The notes below the pieces were generated by a model. The model saw only the letters and a program-made list of their open reading frames with translations. It was not told the origin of the DNA and searched no databases. Below, piece after piece: positions 11,901 to 19,385 of a stretch of DNA of 29,751 nt. The stretch spans positions 1 through 29,751 of IMG/VR virus record IMGVR_UViG_3300044681_000884; one strand, 5' to 3'. Source of the stretch: a virus. Numbering within the stretch: the stretch's first letter is position 1; each line of letters begins with the position of its first letter. Made by a program: the position numbers and the translations under genes.

Positions 11901-14900
11901 TTTTAGTTGCGATTATTCTAAAGAAATTGATTCGGTAAATGGAATAAGACTAACTGATTTGATTGATATTCGACCAAGAGTTAATTCATATAGTGTTTCG
12001 GAAAATTCTTTTTCTCCATTGGAATTTAAAGGAAGAACTTTTAATGCATCTGGAAATTCTGCGAAAAATTCTTTAGCATCAGATGAATCTATTGATATAG
12101 ATTATTCATTCTATTTGGGAAGAATTGATAGAATTTATTTAAACAAGACAGGAAAGTTTCATTTAAAAATAGGAACTCCATCGGAAAATCCAGAAAAACC
12201 AATACCGGTAGATGATTCTCTAGAAATTGCTTCTATAACACTGCCTCCATATCTTTACAACACTTCTCAAGCATCTATAGAATTTATATCTCACAAAAGA
12301 TATAGGATGACTGATATTAAAAAACTTGAGGATAGAATAAAAAATCTTGAGTACTATTCTTCACTATCTTTGCTTGAGAATAAAGTTGAAAGCCTAACAA
12401 TTCAAGATTCCTTTGGGTTAAACAGATTTAAGTCTGGATTTTTTGTTGATAATTTTTCAGTCAATGGTCTTTCACCACAGACTCTACAAGACAATTCATT
12501 TGAAATTAAAAACTCAGTAGATACTAGAAATCAAGAATTAAGACCACTTAATCCAAGCAAGAATATAAATTTAACTCCTTTCAGAAATGAAAATGATGCG
12601 AACATTGATAGTACAAATGTAGTAAAAAATGGGTCTTTAATCACTCTAGATTATTCTGAAGTTGAGTGGAATTCTCAAAAAATTGCTACAAGAACAGAAA
12701 GTGTTACTCCTTTCATTATTAACTATTGGACAGGAATTCTAGAATTAACGCCATTTAGTGATAATTGGGTTGGAACTAAAAGAGAAGCATCAACAAAGAC
12801 AAATATAGATGGTGCATATGAACTAGCTAGAAAAGTATTTGATATTGGAGAAGATGGATTTTCACCAACAACTTACAATGAGTGGCAAGAAGTTTGGAAT
12901 GGAACTGAAGTAAAAGATCCTATTAAAAAGGGAGAACAATATAATAAAGTAGATACTGCAGGATATCTTACCACTACTACAGTCCTGCAAGATTATGTAA
13001 CTCAAACTTATGAAACTGGTTATAAAGAGAGAACTGGTTCAAGAATACAATTATCATCAACAGAACAAGAGATAACTCTGGGTGATAGAGTTATTAAGAG
13101 AGATAATTCTCTTACAATGAGAGCGAGAAATATTCAATTTGTCGCCAGAAATCTAAAACCGTTGTCTGAAGTAATTCCAATCTTCGATAATGTAAATGTC
13201 GCCCAATATTGCATTCCGAAACTTATTCAGATTTCGATGGTGCAGGGACAATTCCAATCTGGAGAAAATGTTAAGGCAGTAAGAAGTGATGGGACAACAA
13301 TAACTGGCATTTTTAGAATTTGTTCTCCAAATCACAAATTTGGTCAAATAGACGATCCATCCGATACTTTTATTATAAGTCCATACTCTCAGAATCAAGA
13401 TGAGATAATAGAAGAGCAGTATTCATCTTCTTCAAATATATTGAATATTGACACCGAATCTTTATCTGATTATGAATCACAATATTCTGGATTTATAACA
13501 TCAGATGTTACATTTTATGGAACAACTAGCGGAGCTCAAGCAATATTATCTACACCAAGAACTAGACTAATACCAGATTATACATCAACTCTAATTGGAT
13601 CTTTCTATCTACCAAACACAAGCACTATAAGTTTTGGTACCGGAACTAAAACATTCACTCTCCTCGGAAATTCTACCAGAGCAGATGAAAATTTTGTTTC
13701 AAGTGGAATAGTAGAAACAGTTCAAGAAAACATTATATCAGTCAAAAATCCGGTTATTACTAATAAAGAAATATCTCCAGAAAGAGGAGAAAATGTTAGT
13801 AGATTGATTGATGAAGATACTACAACACAAACAGTTTCTTCAAATACTGTTGATAATACACCTGTATATTCTCCACCACCTTCATATTCTCCACCTTCAT
13901 ATTCCCCACCAGCTCCTTCACGCATCCCCGCTCCTGCACCAGCACCTGCCGTTGTTGTAACATCACCCGTTGTTGTACCAACATCACCCCCAGTAACAGT
14001 TATAAACCAAGGAGGGGCACCAGTTTATGCATCAGGTGCAATACAAAGGATTAAAGAAGCTGCTGCATCAATTGGAATAACTGGAACAATAGCAGATATA
14101 ACAAAAGCTCTTGGTATTAATAATATTGACAGGAATAATAATGGAGCTATTGCAAGAGAAGATGGAGATAAGATAGTCAAGAGACTTATTAATAGAGGGG
14201 CAGAAAATATTTGTGCTAGAAATGATCCTCTCGCACAATCTTTTGTTGTTGAAGAGGCAACGGGCGTTTTCTTGACAAGATGTGATATTTTCTTCGAATC
14301 AATTCCAACAAATACAGAAGATCCTGTTATTCTAGACATTCGAACAATGGTTGGTGGATATCCATCCACTGTCATAGTTCCATTCTCAGAGGTATCATTA
14401 AATCCAAAAGACATTCAAGGTAAAACTTCGAATGATGGTTCAATTGCAACTTCATTTTCATTCAAATCTCCAGTTTATTTGGAAGGTGGAAAACAATATT
14501 GTATTTGTTTAAGATCAGAATCTCCGGATTATTCTGTATTCATATCAAGAGTTTTAGAAAACGACCTTGAAACTGGTGCATTTGTAAGCCAACAAAATAC
14601 TTATGAATCTCTATTTAAATCACAAAATGCGACAACTTGGGTAGCAAGTCCATTAGAAGACTTGAAATATATTCTTCATAGAGCGGATTTTGTACAATCT
14701 GGAATTGTCAATTTCTATAATCCAACAAGAAGTATTGAGAATTTGAATCATCCTAAACTATATCCAGACTCACTGAATTTCAATTCCAAAAAAATTAAAA
14801 TTGATTTATCTTCTCAATTAGATGATAATGAATTGGTAATAGGAAACACTATAATTCAAGCAAATAAAACTGGAAGAGGTGATTATATTGGAAGCGCAGG

Positions 14901-16671
14901 GTCTGCTTTTGGAACTTTAACTACAATAAATCCAGGAATAGGATATACCCCATCAGATGGTTCATTTACATTTAATGATGTAAAATTAGTTTCTATAACT
15001 GGAAGTGGTAAAAATGCAACTGCAAATATTACCATCAACAATGGAGAAGTTGTTGCGGCTGGTGTTACAATTGTTAATGGGGGAAGTGGTTATGTTGTGG
15101 GAGATGTTCTTGGAATTTCATCAATAGGTACTCAAGATGTTGGATTAAATGCAAGATTCTCTGTCGGTATCATTACGTCAGTTAATCAATTAATTTTAGA
15201 TAATGTTCAGGGAGAATTTGACGTTAATGTTGCAAATACATTACAATATATAACCGGTGTCGGAACGACTACTTTGAATTATCCAGGCAGTGTAACAATA
15301 TCAGAAATATCCACTATAAATGATGGATTGCACATCAAGGTCAATCACAAAAACCATGGAATGCATTCTGATCAGAACTATGTTTCTATTTCTGGAGTAG
15401 AAAGCGACGTACCACCAACTAAATTGACTTCATCTTATGGCAGAGATTCAACAGGTTCTATTTTAGTAGTAGATTCTTCATCATTTGCAACATTTGAAGG
15501 TGTTGGCGTGGGGACAACAAACCCAGGATATGCTCTCATTGGAAATGAAGTTATTGAATATACTTCAGTTTCTTCTGGTTCTATTGGTGGAACAATTGTT
15601 AGAAATGTTTTTTCGACAGGAAACATTCCAGAACAGTATCAAATTGGAACATTAATTTCAAAATATGAGTTGAATGGAATTTCTTTAAGAAGAATTAACA
15701 AATCTCATTTATTATCAGATGTGGATACTTCCATCATATCAGAACCAATATCTTTTGATTCTTATCACATTAAGATTGATACTTCATTAAATGGCACTGA
15801 TAGAAGTAATGAATTAGAAGGATTTCCATTATTATTCATCAGAGAATCTAAATCTGATGGTGGAGAAAATATAAGATCTTCTGAAAATATTCATTTTGAA
15901 ACTATTCAACCAAACGTCGTCAATACAACAGTAAATGGTACTTCTATTTCGGCAGAAGTTAGAACAACAACCGGTAAGAGTTTGAGTGGTAATGAAGTTT
16001 CATTTATTGATAATGGATACGAACTAGTGACAATAAATGAAAACAATTATTTAGACTCTTCCAGAATAGTATGCTCAAATCTAAATGAGACACTAAGATT
16101 ATCTGGAGAAAAATCATTATCTTTAAGACTATACTTATCAACAACAACATCTACAATAAGTCCAACAATAGATGCAAATTCAGTATCAACTGTATTGGCA
16201 TCAAATAAAGTTAATGATGTAATTTCAAATTATCCGGAAGATAATAGAGTAAATAGTATAGTAGAAGATCCAACTGCATTCCAATATGTAAGTAAGGAAA
16301 TTGTGCTTGAGGCATCTGCATCATCTATTAAAATAATATTAGATGCACATACAAATCCATATTCAAATATAAGAGCATTCTATGCTATTGGAGAGAATCC
16401 AAATTTTGCACCAATATTTGTACCATTCCCAGGTTATATGAACTTGGATTCCAATATGGAGATTGTAAATCCAGAAAATAATGACGGTCTTTCTGATAAT
16501 TACATAGTTCCATCATTATCCGAAAAAATATCGGTTGATTATAAGGAGCATACATTCACCATAGATAATTTACCTTCATTTAGACATTTTAGAATAAAAT
16601 TAATTGGAACCTCAACAAATCAAGTTTATGTTCCCAGAATAAAGAATCTAAGAGTTATTGCTCTTGCATAA
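8935..16671 (+). CDS. giant DUF4815-type virion/fibre-like structural protein
   Basis: The first ~70 residues match the DUF4815 pattern: FDDFDANNDYYRVLFKPGYP, VQARELTTLQSILQNQIEKF, GQHFFKDGAKIIPG. Residues ~1123-1155 hold the conserved YRMTDIKKLEDRIKNLEYYS coiled-coil segment. Residues ~1642-1692 are a proline-rich hinge (YSPPPSYSPPSYSPP...). Next is a short helical segment with a Ca-loop-like motif at 1732-1743, and then the DPLAQSF domain. Gly-Tyr repeat modules occur at nt ~14880-15140 and a G-N-E-V-I-E-Y module at nt ~15440-15650. The unique C-terminus ends in PRIKNLRVIALA. It occupies the slot of T4 gp9-gp12, none of which is seen. Role inferred: baseplate-peripheral or fibre protein, perhaps oligomeric through the coil. 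The start lacks a Shine-Dalgarno sequence and lies six bases after the gp8 stop. 2,578 residues is far longer than any T4 baseplate protein. Confidence 0.8.
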   Translation: MSQQTNLNVSPYFDDFDANNDYYRVLFKPGYPVQARELTTLQSILQNQIEKFGQHFFKDGAKIIPGNTTYTDIYHAVELESTYLGIPVSSYVDQLIGTKISGLTSGVTAIVTNILLPQFSERGNLTLYVNYLQASTVDNFSETFLDGELLKSDEIAITQLLGTTNIAIGEPFASLVARNATSIGSAFSVNDGVYFIRGYFINVKKETLILDQYSNRPSYRIGFFVNEEIVNSNIDENLNDNSQGFNNYSSPGADRLKISVSLFKKSLDDTDDSNFIEIASVKNGIIKFKNDTYTQYNLLSDEFARRTYDESGDYYIRPFNISVKESLNDNLGNNGVFPSNVFTDGGSVPSENLALYQISPGKAYVRGYEVDVISSTLLDVPKPRQTKTIEQQSLIYNTGSTLRLNRVYGAPKVGVGNTYVLSLRDSRVGVSSHTAPGKEIGLARVYDFRLESGSYDSANSQLNEWNISLFDIQTVTEITTNEPVTLNTPTFVKGKSTGATGFLKENVNSSKSLVLYQTTGNFSVNEGLIFDGIESNRVSTAVTSYGFSDVKSLYGVVGTANTFTADVIQSTKFNVGVANVTQQSSGGISTITSTNSLFPGKIVKNGDLLKYTDSRFSVPVFVKVEEKTNTSISVSGITTVADICEGSLPLQDLYVSDLQVLHTTLESSSDNTLYTKLPKNNISSVNLADASLTIRKTYNTGIGISISSNELTTIVADSNESFLPFDEERYLLVRSDGSIEPLSTDKVKITNGNTLQIKNLGSDDPSPTLVATLRKINPKEKIKKKNRVKIINVDKSIYEGSGTGEDTLNNGLTYGNYPYGTRVEDDIISLNEPDIIEVHGIYESRDTEEAYAPSMSLASISGPTAKTSDLVIGESLVGQTSGAIAIVVGLKSDTEIYYITKNNTSFVAGEQLLFGESGVLASIVELQGGDKEITSHYTLNPGQKSTIYDYGRIVRKSNYSSPTKSLKIYFSNLYYDSSDDGDITTANSYFSCDYSKEIDSVNGIRLTDLIDIRPRVNSYSVSENSFSPLEFKGRTFNASGNSAKNSLASDESIDIDYSFYLGRIDRIYLNKTGKFHLKIGTPSENPEKPIPVDDSLEIASITLPPYLYNTSQASIEFISHKRYRMTDIKKLEDRIKNLEYYSSLSLLENKVESLTIQDSFGLNRFKSGFFVDNFSVNGLSPQTLQDNSFEIKNSVDTRNQELRPLNPSKNINLTPFRNENDANIDSTNVVKNGSLITLDYSEVEWNSQKIATRTESVTPFIINYWTGILELTPFSDNWVGTKREASTKTNIDGAYELARKVFDIGEDGFSPTTYNEWQEVWNGTEVKDPIKKGEQYNKVDTAGYLTTTTVLQDYVTQTYETGYKERTGSRIQLSSTEQEITLGDRVIKRDNSLTMRARNIQFVARNLKPLSEVIPIFDNVNVAQYCIPKLIQISMVQGQFQSGENVKAVRSDGTTITGIFRICSPNHKFGQIDDPSDTFIISPYSQNQDEIIEEQYSSSSNILNIDTESLSDYESQYSGFITSDVTFYGTTSGAQAILSTPRTRLIPDYTSTLIGSFYLPNTSTISFGTGTKTFTLLGNSTRADENFVSSGIVETVQENIISVKNPVITNKEISPERGENVSRLIDEDTTTQTVSSNTVDNTPVYSPPPSYSPPSYSPPAPSRIPAPAPAPAVVVTSPVVVPTSPPVTVINQGGAPVYASGAIQRIKEAAASIGITGTIADITKALGINNIDRNNNGAIAREDGDKIVKRLINRGAENICARNDPLAQSFVVEEATGVFLTRCDIFFESIPTNTEDPVILDIRTMVGGYPSTVIVPFSEVSLNPKDIQGKTSNDGSIATSFSFKSPVYLEGGKQYCICLRSESPDYSVFISRVLENDLETGAFVSQQNTYESLFKSQNATTWVASPLEDLKYILHRADFVQSGIVNFYNPTRSIENLNHPKLYPDSLNFNSKKIKIDLSSQLDDNELVIGNTIIQANKTGRGDYIGSAGSAFGTLTTINPGIGYTPSDGSFTFNDVKLVSITGSGKNATANITINNGEVVAAGVTIVNGGSGYVVGDVLGISSIGTQDVGLNARFSVGIITSVNQLILDNVQGEFDVNVANTLQYITGVGTTTLNYPGSVTISEISTINDGLHIKVNHKNHGMHSDQNYVSISGVESDVPPTKLTSSYGRDSTGSILVVDSSSFATFEGVGVGTTNPGYALIGNEVIEYTSVSSGSIGGTIVRNVFSTGNIPEQYQIGTLISKYELNGISLRRINKSHLLSDVDTSIISEPISFDSYHIKIDTSLNGTDRSNELEGFPLLFIRESKSDGGENIRSSENIHFETIQPNVVNTTVNGTSISAEVRTTTGKSLSGNEVSFIDNGYELVTINENNYLDSSRIVCSNLNETLRLSGEKSLSLRLYLSTTTSTISPTIDANSVSTVLASNKVNDVISNYPEDNRVNSIVEDPTAFQYVSKEIVLEASASSIKIILDAHTNPYSNIRAFYAIGENPNFAPIFVPFPGYMNLDSNMEIVNPENNDGLSDNYIVPSLSEKISVDYKEHTFTIDNLPSFRHFRIKLIGTSTNQVYVPRIKNLRVIALA
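13858..14010 (+). repeat. proline-rich hinge with short degenerate repeats inside the DUF4815 gene
   Basis: About 50 codons encode a Pro/Ser/Tyr then Pro/Ala/Val string (SPPPSYSPPSYSPPAPS, PAPAPAPAVVV). At DNA level, copies of tcatattctccacc recur. Locally richer in C than the surrounding AT-rich gene. It separates the N-terminal two-thirds from the Ca-loop/DPLAQSF part and probably acts as an extended flexible linker. Confidence 0.8.
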
Positions 16672-16673
16672 TT

Positions 16674-16892
16674 ATGAGATATGCTAAAGTAGATGGTCAT
16701 GTTAATTTGGTAAGGGATTTAGAAACCAATTGTATCATTAACACTAATATGAATGAATATCAAAAATACTTATCAATGAAAAAACTAAAAGACCAAGATG
16801 ATAAAAAGATTCAAAATATTGAAAATGATTTGAACAATATTAAAAATGATATTAATGAGATTAAAACTTTATTAAGGAATTTGGCAAAATGA
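16674..16892 (+). CDS. small coiled-coil conserved phage protein
   Basis: This 72-residue protein has an N-terminal segment (YAKVDGHVNLVRDLETNCI) of a type that I recognise from small ORFs in the structural clusters of marine T4-like phages. A basic, heptad-rich C-terminal half follows (residues ~38-70, IENDLNNIKNDINEIKTLL), predicted to be a coiled coil. It starts two bases after the DUF4815 stop (TAATTATG) with no Shine-Dalgarno, which suggests translational coupling. Its stop overlaps the next start in an ATGA. Function unknown. Possible roles are accessory structural or assembly protein. Confidence 0.7.
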   Translation: MRYAKVDGHVNLVRDLETNCIINTNMNEYQKYLSMKKLKDQDDKKIQNIENDLNNIKNDINEIKTLLRNLAK

Positions 16893-17065
16893 ACCCAGAC
16901 AGCATAGAACTAGAAAATTTGAGTAAAAGTTTTGAATATTTTAAAATATCGTCGGAGATTGATAATATAGATAATATTGAAGATGTAAAAAATATTGCAA
17001 AATGTTACTTTAAGTTATATTTAAAGCAGCAAGAAGTTGTATCACAATTAATTATATCCAAATAA
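16889..17065 (+). CDS. small conserved hypothetical protein upstream of gp13
   Basis: A 58-residue ORF (MNPDSIELENLSKSFEYFKI ... KLYLKQQEVVSQLIISK) begins inside the stop of the preceding gene (ATGA overlap) and ends at the TAA overlapping the gp13 late promoter. It is acidic at the N-terminus and helical throughout. The pattern 'ELENLSKSFEYEK-S-EID' is familiar to me from small ORFs next to gp13 in T4-like cyanophages, but I cannot assign a function. It is short, but the overlap with its neighbour, the clean codon use and the exact fit before a promoter support it as a gene. Confidence 0.7.
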   Translation: MNPDSIELENLSKSFEYFKISSEIDNIDNIEDVKNIAKCYFKLYLKQQEVVSQLIISK

Positions 17066-17071
17066 TAAATA
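17064..17071 (+). promoter_or_regulatory. T4-type late promoter box AATAAATA
   Basis: Seven of eight bases match TATAAATA. The box begins on the second base of the upstream stop codon TAA (17063-17065). The gp13 ATG is 18 bases downstream, with a strong AAAGGAG ribosome binding site at 17076-17082 between them. Expected to drive gp13 and gp14. Confidence 0.6.
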
Positions 17072-17089
17072 TTTTAAAGGAGTAAATAA

Positions 17090-17938
17090 ATGGCGCAACC
17101 ATCTACTAGACAAGAACTAATAGATTATTGTAAAAGGAAATTGGGAGCGCCAGTTTTAGAAATTAATGTAGCTGATGAACAGATTGAAGATTTGGTAGAT
17201 GATGCTATACAATTTTTTCAAGAAAGACATTTTGATGGGGTTTATCCTACATTCTATAAGTATAAAGTAACAGCACAAGACATTGCTAGAGGGAGAGCAA
17301 GAGGGTTAAATCAAAACTCTATTGGTATTACTACAACTAGTGTAACGACTAATATAGTAGGAACTGCCACTACATTTTCTTATGAGGAAAATAGTAATTA
17401 TTTACAAGTTCCTCCTAATGTTATTGGTGTCAATAAAATTTTCACTTTTGATGGAGCAAATACCATCACACATAATATGTTTAGTGTCAAATATCAATTA
17501 TTTTTAAATGATATTTACTATTGGGGAACTACTGAACTATTAAGTTATGCGATGGTAAAGACATACTTAGAGGATTTAGATTTTCTATTAAATACTCAAA
17601 AACAAATAAGATTTAATAAAAGGCAAGATAGATTATATTTAGATATTGATTGGGGATCAGTAACAGAAAACCATTATTTTATTATAGATTGTTATTCAAC
17701 TTTAGACCCAAATGATTATTCGAGAGTATGGAATGATTCATTTATAAAGCCATATTTAACCTCCCTTATTAAAAGGCAGTGGGGACAGAATATGATGAAA
17801 TTTACTGGGGTTAAACTTCCTGGCGGAGTAGAGTTAAATGGAAGGCAAATGTACGATGATGCACAAAAAGAAATTGATATTTTGATGGAAAAAATGTCAA
17901 ATACTTATGAACTTCCTCCATTAGATCTTATTGGATAA
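17090..17938 (+). CDS. 13: neck protein gp13
   Basis: In T4, gp13 and gp14 form the neck that closes the filled head and provides the site where the tail joins. This protein is 282 residues (T4: 309). It shows the family's N-terminal region STRQELIDYCKRKLGAPVLE with ADEQIEDLVDDAIQFFQERH, and the C-terminal half with SFIKPYLTSLIKRQWGQNMM, FTGVKLPGGVELNG and QMYDDAQKEI. The start is fixed by AAAGGAG seven bases upstream, behind a late promoter box. gp14 starts two bases after its stop, matching the partner relationship. Confidence 0.93.
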   Translation: MAQPSTRQELIDYCKRKLGAPVLEINVADEQIEDLVDDAIQFFQERHFDGVYPTFYKYKVTAQDIARGRARGLNQNSIGITTTSVTTNIVGTATTFSYEENSNYLQVPPNVIGVNKIFTFDGANTITHNMFSVKYQLFLNDIYYWGTTELLSYAMVKTYLEDLDFLLNTQKQIRFNKRQDRLYLDIDWGSVTENHYFIIDCYSTLDPNDYSRVWNDSFIKPYLTSLIKRQWGQNMMKFTGVKLPGGVELNGRQMYDDAQKEIDILMEKMSNTYELPPLDLIG

Positions 17939-17940
17939 TT

Positions 17941-19347
17941 ATGTTAAATCCATTTTTTCTTCAAGGATCCAAGTCAGAACAGAGTCTGATACAAGATTTA
18001 ATAAATGAGCAACTTAGGATGTATGGGGTTGAAGTATATTATTTACCTCGATATTTTATAACAACTAAAAAAGTAATAAGAGAACTTATTGAATCAGAAT
18101 TTAAAAGTGCTTATCCAATAGAAGCTTACTTAGATAATTTTGAAGGATATGGAGATAATACAACGATATTATCTAAATTTGGAATACAAGCACTTAATGA
18201 AATAAATTTAATAATTTCTAGAGAAAGATTTGAAACTTATATTTCTCCACTTATAAAAAATCAATCAAATATTAAACTTTCATCAAGACCAAAGGAAGGA
18301 GATTTAATTTATTTTCCCCTTGGAGATAGATTATTTGAAATAAAATATGTAGAACACGAAAAACCTTTTTATCAGCTTCAAGGACTTTACACTTATCAAT
18401 TAAAATGCGAACTATTCCGTTATGAAGATGAATTAATTGATACTGGTATAGAAGAAATTGACGATAATATCAGTGGCAGTATTGGGGGAGATACCATTCC
18501 TGTTGGTCCAATACAAAAACTACAGATGGTTGGATTTGGTATAACGGCGTCTGCAATTACAGGAGTTGTAAATGGCGGTATTAGATTAATAAATGTAACA
18601 AATAGAGGAGGAGGTTATACAAGCATTCCATCTGTAGGAATTTCATCTGCACCCTTGAATGGACAAACTGCTTCAGCAATTGCCAAAATGATAAGTGGAA
18701 TAGTGGTATGTAATGACAATACTAATCCATCAGCACAATCGGTTCAAAGCGTCGAAATTATAAATCCTGGTTATGGATATACTATGACTCCCGGAGTCAG
18801 ATTTATTGGAGGAGGAGGCAGTGGTGCATCCGCAAATGCGATATTAGGTGATGGTATAGTTGGAATTATTACTGTTACTAACTCTGGTTCTGGTTATATA
18901 AATCCCCCAACAATAACATTTATCGGAGATTCTACAATCTCTGCAGCAGCGACTGCAGTGGTTTCTGCTGCAGGTTCAATTACTTCAATTAGAATTACAA
19001 ATGCAGGTCTTGGATATACTGAATCACCTTTAATGACTATTGGTGACCCTTCACTTACTTCAAGCGGAAGTTTTATATTTAATGAGGTTGTGTCCGGAAC
19101 TCAAAGTGGAGTAACTGCTAGAGTTAGGTCTTGGAATTCTATTACAAATATATTGGAAGTTTCTAATATAAATGGTCAATTTATACCAGGAGAAAACATA
19201 GTAGGTTCAGCATCAAGTGCATCTCATTATTTAAGAAAGGTAGAAACTACTTCTGCTAATGATGGATTTACCAATAATGATGAAATCGAAGAAGAAGCAG
19301 ATAAAATAATAGATTTTAGTGAGAGAAATCCTTTCGGAATGCCATAA
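17941..19347 (+). CDS. 14: neck protein gp14 with internal repeat insertion
   Basis: This is the partner of gp13 in the head-neck complex. Residues 1-~175 are the recognisable gp14 core (MLNPFFLQGSKSEQSLIQDL, RMYGVEVYYLPRYFI, EGDLIYFPLGDRLFEIKYVE, FYQLQGLYTYQLKCELFRYE). The last ~25 residues (EEEADKIIDFSERNPFG) look like the family C-terminus. Between them, residues ~205-375 hold four copies of a Gly-Tyr beta repeat (around 214, 268, 306 and 346), followed by an SGVTARV...GQFIPGENIVG module at ~388-425. T4 gp14 has 256 residues, so the insertion accounts for the 468-residue length. The start follows the gp13 stop as TAATTATG without a Shine-Dalgarno, so translation is probably coupled. Confidence 0.88.
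   Translation: MLNPFFLQGSKSEQSLIQDLINEQLRMYGVEVYYLPRYFITTKKVIRELIESEFKSAYPIEAYLDNFEGYGDNTTILSKFGIQALNEINLIISRERFETYISPLIKNQSNIKLSSRPKEGDLIYFPLGDRLFEIKYVEHEKPFYQLQGLYTYQLKCELFRYEDELIDTGIEEIDDNISGSIGGDTIPVGPIQKLQMVGFGITASAITGVVNGGIRLINVTNRGGGYTSIPSVGISSAPLNGQTASAIAKMISGIVVCNDNTNPSAQSVQSVEIINPGYGYTMTPGVRFIGGGGSGASANAILGDGIVGIITVTNSGSGYINPPTITFIGDSTISAAATAVVSAAGSITSIRITNAGLGYTESPLMTIGDPSLTSSGSFIFNEVVSGTQSGVTARVRSWNSITNILEVSNINGQFIPGENIVGSASSASHYLRKVETTSANDGFTNNDEIEEEADKIIDFSERNPFGMP
18580..19060 (+). repeat. four Gly-Tyr beta repeats inside gp14
   Basis: Four protein repeats of the pattern [I/V]-x-[I/V]-x-N-x-G-x-G-Y-x-x-x-P-x-[V/I]-x-[F/I]: NRGGGYTSIPSVGI, NPGYGYTMTPGVRFI, NSGSGYINPPTITFI, NAGLGYTESPLMTI. 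Spacing is about 38-54 residues. The DNA is only partly similar between copies, so the repeats are old or under protein-level selection. Confidence 0.8.
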
Positions 19348-19350
19348 ATA
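19343..19350 (+). promoter_or_regulatory. T4-type late promoter box CATAAATA
   Basis: Seven of eight match to TATAAATA, with the gp14 stop TAA (19345-19347) inside it. The gp15 ATG is 35 bases downstream, preceded by AAAGGAAG at 19371-19378. It probably drives gp15 and gp16. Confidence 0.6.
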
Positions 19351-19385
19351 GTAAATAATTAAATAATATTAAAGGAAGTATAGGT

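Noticed and set aside
14025-14414. 129-residue minus-strand ORF, and other minus-strand ORFs such as 10638-10991 and 26696-27061
   Set aside because: They lie opposite well-supported + strand genes and have low-complexity hydrophobic or skewed composition. I saw no ribosome sites or recognisable motifs.
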